This document shows, piece by piece, positions 59,384-64,000 of a DNA stretch of 64,000 bases. Source of the DNA: Desulfobacteraceae bacterium (GTDB lineage: Bacteria > Desulfobacterota > Desulfobacteria > Desulfobacterales > Desulfobacteraceae). The position numbers and the translations under genes are program-made. Location of the stretch: contig JADGEQ010000029.1 in the NCBI GenBank assembly GCA_016744295.1, forward strand, positions 1 to 64,000. Direction: 5' to 3'. The notes beneath the pieces were generated by a model. It made no database searches. It had not been told where the DNA came from and saw only the letters and a list, made by a program, of their open reading frames with translations. Within the stretch, counting starts at the first letter, position 1. Each line of letters starts with the position of its first letter.

Positions 59384-61699
59384 ATGACGACGAACAGAAG
59401 ATCATTTATCAAGGCCATGGCCATGAACAGTGCAGCCGTTGCTGCCACTGCTATCTTTCCCGGCATTACGTTTTCCGGCTGGGAAAAAACCGACCCGCCT
59501 TCGGGATCAATCCTATGGAACAAGACACCCTGCCGATTCTGCGGTACCGGGTGCAGCCTGCTTGTCGGCGTATCCGGGGAAAAAGCTGTGGCCGTCAAGG
59601 GAGATCCCAATTGTTCCGTCAACAAGGGTCTTTGCTGCGTGAAAGGATATCATTGTGTCCAGATTCTATATGGCAAGGACCGGTTCAAAACCGCCTATGT
59701 CCGAAAAAACGGAACGTTTGTGGCAACGCCCATAGCCGAAGCCCTGGACCTTGTGGCCAAAAAATTAGGAGAATCCATCCAGAAAACAGGCAAGGATTCC
59801 GTGGCCATTTATGGTTCCGGACAATGGTCCATCCCCGACGGGTATGCCGCCTCCAAACTGTTCAAGGGCTGTATCGGCACCAATAATGTGGAGGCCAATG
59901 CAAGACTCTGCATGGCCTCAGCCGTCACCGGCTGTTTGACCAGTTTTGGCCTGGATGAGCCCATGGGCTGCTACGAGGACATTGACAATGCCGATGTCTT
60001 TGTCACCTGGGGCAACAACATGGCGGAGATGCACCCGGTTCTCTTTTCCCGGATGCTGGCCAATAGAAAATCAAAAACCAATGTACAAATCATTGACCTT
60101 ACCACCCGGTGGACCCGGTCCAGCCAGGCTGCAGACAAGTCCATTTTATTTGAGCCCCAGACTGATCTGGCCATTGCCAACGGCATTTGCCATGAGATCA
60201 TTAAAAACAACTGGGTCAACTGGGAATTTGTGAACAACCATGTCTCATTTCACTCGGGTAAAACCAATATCGGTTATGGCACCCAGGACCATTTTAAATT
60301 CAAGGATGAGGCCAAAACAGAAGATTTTGCGGCCTATAAAACATTTCTTGCAGACTATACCCCTGAAAAAGTGGAAAAAATCTCCGGCGTGTCTGCGGAA
60401 GACATTAAATACCTGGCCTCCCTCTTTGGTGACCCGGACAAACGGGTCACCTCCTTCTGGACCATGGGAATGAACCAGCACACCCGGGGCACCTGGATTA
60501 ACAACCTGGTCTATAATATTCATTTGCTCACGGGTAAAATTTCCACCCCGGGCAACTCTCCTTTTTCCCTGACCGGTCAGCCCTCGGCCTGCGGCACGGT
60601 GCGGGAGGTGGGAACCCTGACCCACAAACTTCCCCACGGGGTGGTCATGAACCAAAAGGACCGGGAAATGGCGGCCAAAATCTGGGAGGTTCCCGTGGAA
60701 AACATTGATCCAAAGCCCACCTACCATACCGTGGAGATGTTTCGGGCCCTGGACCGGGGGGATATCAATTTCATGTGGATCCAGGTGACCAACCCCATGG
60801 TGACCATGCCCAATTTAAAACGGTATCGCGACGGGGCCAAAAAGGATGACCGGTTCATTGTGGTATCGGAAATCTACCCCACCCCCACCTCGGATGTGGC
60901 AGACGTCATCCTGCCCTCGGCCCTCTGGGTGGAACGGGAGGGTTTTTTCGGCAATTCCGAACGAAGGACCCAGCACAATGCCCAATTGGTGCCCAAACCC
61001 GGCGAGGCCATGTGCAACACCTGGCAGCTCATCCAGGTGGCAAGGCGGTTGGGATTTAAACGTCAATTTTCCTGGAGCCAGGAAACCTATATTGAAGATA
61101 TCTGGAACGAATATACAAGGTTCCATGACAACCCCAAACATCGAATGGCTCCCTATAAACTTCTGAAGGAACGATCCGGGGTTCAATGGCCCTTTGTCAA
61201 CGGCAAAGAGACAAGGTGGCGGTACAATGGCAAATATGACCCGGCCTGTGAGGGGGATTCCTTTGATTTTTACGGGAAACCCGATCACAGGGCCTGGATC
61301 TGGCTGCGCCCCTATGAACCGCCAGCCGAATCCCCGGACAAAGAGTATCCCTTCTGGCTCAATACGGGCCGGGTGCTGGAGCATTGGCACACAGGCTCCA
61401 TGACCCGTCGAATTCCCATTCTGCACAAGGCAGTTCCGGAATCCTATGTTGAAATAAATGCCGAAGACGCCAAAGAAATGGGGGTTGTCAACAAAAGTCT
61501 GGTAAACATCATTTCCAGGCGGGGGAAGATGGCCATGAAGGCCAACATCAATGGGAGGGGCAATCCCCCCAGGGGTCAGGTCTTTGTCCCCTTCTTTGAT
61601 GAAAATTTTCTGATCAACGAGGTCACCCTGGATGCCTTTTGCCCCATATCCAAGCAGCCAGATTATAAAAAATGTGCCGTAAGAGTGGAGAAAGCATGA
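59384..61699 (+). CDS. napA: Periplasmic nitrate reductase-type molybdoenzyme (NapA)
   Basis: A 771-residue molybdopterin oxidoreductase. A Tat signal (TNRRSFIKAMAMNSAAV) is followed by the 4Fe-4S Cys set at 50, 53, 57 and 85 (CRFCGTGC; LCCVKGYH). The molybdenum ligand is Cys176 in NARLCMASAVTG, as in Nap rather than the Asp of Nar or Ser of DMSO reductase. TWGNNMAEMHPVL, WTMGMNQHTRGTW and the C-terminal LNTGRVLEHWHTGSMTRR are typical of NapA. It would reduce nitrate in the periplasm with electrons from the cytochromes encoded next. AAGGAG precedes the ATG. A related substrate cannot be excluded from sequence alone. Confidence 0.9.
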   Translation: MTTNRRSFIKAMAMNSAAVAATAIFPGITFSGWEKTDPPSGSILWNKTPCRFCGTGCSLLVGVSGEKAVAVKGDPNCSVNKGLCCVKGYHCVQILYGKDRFKTAYVRKNGTFVATPIAEALDLVAKKLGESIQKTGKDSVAIYGSGQWSIPDGYAASKLFKGCIGTNNVEANARLCMASAVTGCLTSFGLDEPMGCYEDIDNADVFVTWGNNMAEMHPVLFSRMLANRKSKTNVQIIDLTTRWTRSSQAADKSILFEPQTDLAIANGICHEIIKNNWVNWEFVNNHVSFHSGKTNIGYGTQDHFKFKDEAKTEDFAAYKTFLADYTPEKVEKISGVSAEDIKYLASLFGDPDKRVTSFWTMGMNQHTRGTWINNLVYNIHLLTGKISTPGNSPFSLTGQPSACGTVREVGTLTHKLPHGVVMNQKDREMAAKIWEVPVENIDPKPTYHTVEMFRALDRGDINFMWIQVTNPMVTMPNLKRYRDGAKKDDRFIVVSEIYPTPTSDVADVILPSALWVEREGFFGNSERRTQHNAQLVPKPGEAMCNTWQLIQVARRLGFKRQFSWSQETYIEDIWNEYTRFHDNPKHRMAPYKLLKERSGVQWPFVNGKETRWRYNGKYDPACEGDSFDFYGKPDHRAWIWLRPYEPPAESPDKEYPFWLNTGRVLEHWHTGSMTRRIPILHKAVPESYVEINAEDAKEMGVVNKSLVNIISRRGKMAMKANINGRGNPPRGQVFVPFFDENFLINEVTLDAFCPISKQPDYKKCAVRVEKA

Positions 61700-62400
61700 T
61701 GGAAAAACCCAAACCGGCAAAATTATTTTTTCTTTTTGCAGGGATCTGCGTCATTGCCATACCATTTATTATATTTTCAGCCCTGTCCCTAAGCTCCCAG
61801 GAAATGGGATCCCAGGAGATTAAATCCCATGGGACAAGCTCACAGACACAGAACCTTAATTTTGATCACAACGGCAGGGTGGTATTTACCGGATATGATG
61901 ATACCACGGCTGACTATATGGAAGGCAATTCCACCTCCCGCACCCTGAATTATTATTATTCCCTGCGCCAGTATCCGGGTTCCCCGCCTTACATTGTCCA
62001 CACCCTTGAGGATGAGAAAGGAAGGACCTATGAATGCCTGTCCTGCCATGCCAGGGGCGGGTTTACCCAAAGCATGAACCGGTTTACCCCGGTCACCCCC
62101 CACCCAGAGCAAACCTATTGCCGACAATGCCATGTGAAACCTGTCACAGAAAAATTGTTCAAGGAAACCGACTGGGCCAGCATCATGCCGCCGAGGCTGG
62201 GTCGGTCTGCCCTGCCCGGAAGCCCGCCACCCATTGCCCATGAGCTCCAGATGCGGGAGAACTGTATTGCCTGCCATGTGGGACCGGGGGCGGTGGCCGT
62301 CATCCGGGTGGAACACCCCATGCGGGGAAACTGCAGGCAATGTCATTTGCCAATGGTTGCAACGGATGTGTTTAAAAGAGCCCCACAATCCAAAGAATGA
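61696..62400 (+). CDS. NapB-like tetrahaem cytochrome c with membrane anchor
   Basis: A 234-residue protein. A hydrophobic N-terminal helix (LFFLFAGICVIAIPFIIFSA) serves as anchor or signal. The mature part has four CxxCH haem sites (CLSCH, CRQCH, CIACH, CRQCH). The last two with PPPIAHELQMRENCIACH and MRGNCRQCHLPMV fit the dihaem NapB core; the first two are extra compared with standard NapB. It should pass electrons to NapA. ATG 61696 overlaps the napA stop (ATGA), so it is translationally coupled. Confidence 0.82.
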   Translation: MMEKPKPAKLFFLFAGICVIAIPFIIFSALSLSSQEMGSQEIKSHGTSSQTQNLNFDHNGRVVFTGYDDTTADYMEGNSTSRTLNYYYSLRQYPGSPPYIVHTLEDEKGRTYECLSCHARGGFTQSMNRFTPVTPHPEQTYCRQCHVKPVTEKLFKETDWASIMPPRLGRSALPGSPPPIAHELQMRENCIACHVGPGAVAVIRVEHPMRGNCRQCHLPMVATDVFKRAPQSKE

Positions 62401-62412
62401 GGTGGTATAAAA

Positions 62413-63033
62413 ATGCAGTTGGTTAAAATGAAATTGCTTAAAAACAACCTTTTACGGATACTGCCGGTGTTGCTGATTCTGATTTTTACAGTTGCTTTTT
62501 CCGGCACCCCCGGAATAAACGAACGGATAAAACAGGCCCAAGCCCCCTATGACAAAAGAATAGAACCGCCCATCCCCCTTCCCGTCAACACGGTAAAGGT
62601 ATTGGTTCCCGACCAGGGCGGAACATTTTATACCCAGACCAGAAAGGACCAGATAAAACGCTTCCAATGCAGCGCCTGTCACAACAACAAAGAGGTGATG
62701 ATCAAAAATGCCGCCCGAATCTCCCATGCAGACAAACGAATCGTCCATGGCAGCACATCGGGCCCTCTGGATTGCAACACCTGCCACAGCAAAGAAAATC
62801 GGGATTTTCTGACCACCAGCAAGAATAGAAAAATAGACATGGATCATGCCTATGCCCTTTGCGGGGAATGCCATTTCAGGCAGAAAAAAGATTGGATCGG
62901 CGGGGCCCACGGCAAGCCCGTGAGCCACTGGGCCGGGGAAAGGGTGGTTAAAAATTGCACCTCCTGCCATGATCCCCATTCCCCCCGGTTTAAAAAAAGA
63001 TGGCCGGCAACCTATTCTCCCCCGTTTAAATAA
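62413..63033 (+). CDS. Periplasmic tetrahaem cytochrome c
   Basis: A 206-residue protein with a signal peptide (LRILPVLLILIFTVAFSG) and four CxxCH motifs (CSACH, CNTCH, CGECH, CTSCH) with extra His residues for bis-His ligation. It resembles the cytochrome c7/NapM-like electron carriers of sulfate reducers. It lies between the NapB-like and ferredoxin genes, so it likely links a quinol-oxidising module to NapA. GAGGTGG precedes the ATG. Family assignment beyond multihaem c is uncertain. Confidence 0.8.
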   Translation: MQLVKMKLLKNNLLRILPVLLILIFTVAFSGTPGINERIKQAQAPYDKRIEPPIPLPVNTVKVLVPDQGGTFYTQTRKDQIKRFQCSACHNNKEVMIKNAARISHADKRIVHGSTSGPLDCNTCHSKENRDFLTTSKNRKIDMDHAYALCGECHFRQKKDWIGGAHGKPVSHWAGERVVKNCTSCHDPHSPRFKKRWPATYSPPFK

Positions 63034-63045
63034 ACAGGAAAATAT

Positions 63046-64000
63046 ATGGATCCCAATAAAAAGACAAACAAGACTCCACAGGACAAGCACCCTGCCAATG
63101 ACCCAATCGATAATCGGGTCAATAATCGGGTCAATAATCAGGTCAATCACCTGTCCCGGCGAAGCTTTCTGAAAGGGACGGCAGCTGTTGCAGGCTCTGC
63201 CGCAGCCTCCGGATGTAAGCCCGCAGGGCTTCTGGGCAGCACCGAAGCCTTTGCCCTGGAATTCCAGGAATACTTTAAAAAACATTACAAACTCATGACC
63301 CCGGAAGAACAGCTGGAGACTATACGCCGGTTGGAGCGCCTGGCAATGCTCAGGGAGAAGGCTGAGGTTAAAATTTCCACTCGACCTGCCCAGCCAAATG
63401 TCCTCTACGGCTATGCCTTTAACGTGACCCGGTGCGAAGGATACATGGAATGCGTCAAGGCCTGTATCAAAGAGAACAATCTGGATCGTGACTCCAATAC
63501 CCAGTATATCCGGATTTTTGAAATGGAGCACGGAAAAATGTCCCCGGACCAGGGGGATGGTAAATTTTTCCACGAGGTGCCAAGGCTTGGTCATTTCTAC
63601 ATGGGGATCCAATGTTTTCAATGCGAAAACCCGCCCTGTGTCAAAGCATGCCCCACCAAAGCCACCTGGAAGGAACCCGACGGGATTGTGGTGGTGGATT
63701 ATGACTGGTGCATCGGCTGCCGCTACTGCATGGCTGCCTGCCCATACTGGGGCCGGCGATTCAATTGGAATCAACCCCGGGTGCCAAAGGATGAGGTCAC
63801 CCGGGACCAGCATTATCTGGGTAATAGACTGCGGGTCCGGGGCATGATGGAAAAATGCACCTTTTGTATCCAGAAAAGCCGGAAGGGTGAACTGACGGCC
63901 TGCGCCCAGGCCTGTCCCACCGGGGCCAGGGTGTTTGGCAACCTTCTGGACCCTAGTTCAGAAATCCGGTTTGTACTGGAAAACAAAAAAGTTTACCGGC
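63046..64000 (+). CDS. Tat-exported 4Fe-4S ferredoxin subunit, partial
   Basis: 318 codons to the window edge. A twin-arginine signal (LSRRSFLKGTAAVAGSAA) is preceded by a long hydrophilic lead that includes three NRVN/NQVN repeats. The mature part has the Cys sets of NrfC/HybA/DsrO-type ferredoxins (CEGYMECVKACIKEN; CFQCENPPCVKACP; CIGCRYCMAACPYWG; CTFCIQKSRKGELTACAQAC). It probably carries four clusters and works with an NrfD-type quinol-oxidising membrane subunit beyond the edge. ATG 63046 follows a weak ribosome site (ACAGGAAAAT). It is the fifth gene of the nap-like operon. Confidence 0.87.
   Translation, partial: MDPNKKTNKTPQDKHPANDPIDNRVNNRVNNQVNHLSRRSFLKGTAAVAGSAAASGCKPAGLLGSTEAFALEFQEYFKKHYKLMTPEEQLETIRRLERLAMLREKAEVKISTRPAQPNVLYGYAFNVTRCEGYMECVKACIKENNLDRDSNTQYIRIFEMEHGKMSPDQGDGKFFHEVPRLGHFYMGIQCFQCENPPCVKACPTKATWKEPDGIVVVDYDWCIGCRYCMAACPYWGRRFNWNQPRVPKDEVTRDQHYLGNRLRVRGMMEKCTFCIQKSRKGELTACAQACPTGARVFGNLLDPSSEIRFVLENKKVYR
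63112..63147 (+). repeat. 12-base tandem repeat in the ferredoxin gene
   Basis: AATCGGGTCAAT occurs three times in tandem (63112-63123, 63124-63135, and 63136-63147 with one change). It encodes NRVN-NRVN-NQVN ahead of the twin-arginine signal. Such a repeat can gain or lose units without shifting frame. Confidence 0.8.

Noticed and set aside
62452..63813. A 453-codon open frame on the minus strand.
   Set aside because: It lies wholly opposite two genes with clear haem and ferredoxin motifs, has no ribosome site and reads as low-meaning antisense of Cys-rich codons.

Overview
The window looks like chromosomal DNA of an anaerobic sulfate-reducing-type member of the Desulfobacterota, near Desulfobacteraceae. 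This is inferred from gene content, not from a marker gene: paired acyl-CoA dehydrogenases, several AMP-forming acyl-CoA synthetases, a stand-alone Ni-Fe carbon monoxide dehydrogenase, a three-gene archaeal-type split glutamate synthase, a NapD/NapA cluster with multihaem cytochromes, an FmdE-like protein and many REC/HDOD/FapA signalling proteins. I see no rRNA, tRNA, CRISPR array, intact insertion sequence or prophage.

Layout. 0-5 kb: two acyl-CoA dehydrogenases (the first cut by the window edge), a LysR regulator divergent from a short SDR protein, and the AzlC/AzlD exporter. 5.3-10.8 kb: a long-chain acyl-CoA synthetase, a convergent Cache chemoreceptor, and a NifX-like protein coupled to a PlsC-type acyltransferase. 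11-17 kb: a glutamate synthase operon with a strong promoter, followed by a GAF-ANTAR protein. 17-20 kb: a ParB-fold/AsnC-sensor fusion with a metallophosphoesterase, then two exported proteins. 20.4-25.8 kb: an AraC regulator and an uncharacterised four-gene unit (64-residue protein, PP-loop ATPase, AMP ligase, NAD-dependent thioester-reductase-like protein). 26-33 kb: an unknown gene with an in-frame TGA, recQ, a polar amino-acid ABC transporter and a CBS-domain remnant. 33-39 kb: cooS, TetR plus AEC transporter, and GntR plus acetate kinase.

39-58 kb: a STAS-like protein, an M24 peptidase-like protein, a spermidine-synthase-like methyltransferase and MobB, then a dense signalling island. 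The island holds REC-HDOD, a hybrid kinase with degenerate relay domains, two REC-kinases, two REC-FapA proteins and a REC-coiled-coil protein, an HTH fused to a cpYpsA nucleotide-binding fold, a membrane protein and a second HDOD protein. 58-64 kb: an FmdE-like protein, then napD-napA, two tetrahaem cytochromes and a Tat-exported ferredoxin cut by the right edge.

How the genes fit together: fatty or aromatic acid activation and beta-oxidation, CO/acetyl metabolism and acetate formation, ammonium assimilation, and a periplasmic molybdoenzyme served by MobB. The least explained parts are the ligase/PP-loop/reductase/small-protein unit, the REC-FapA island, the ParB-RAM fusion and the gene with an internal TGA. 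All family names come from reading motifs by eye; no database search was run.
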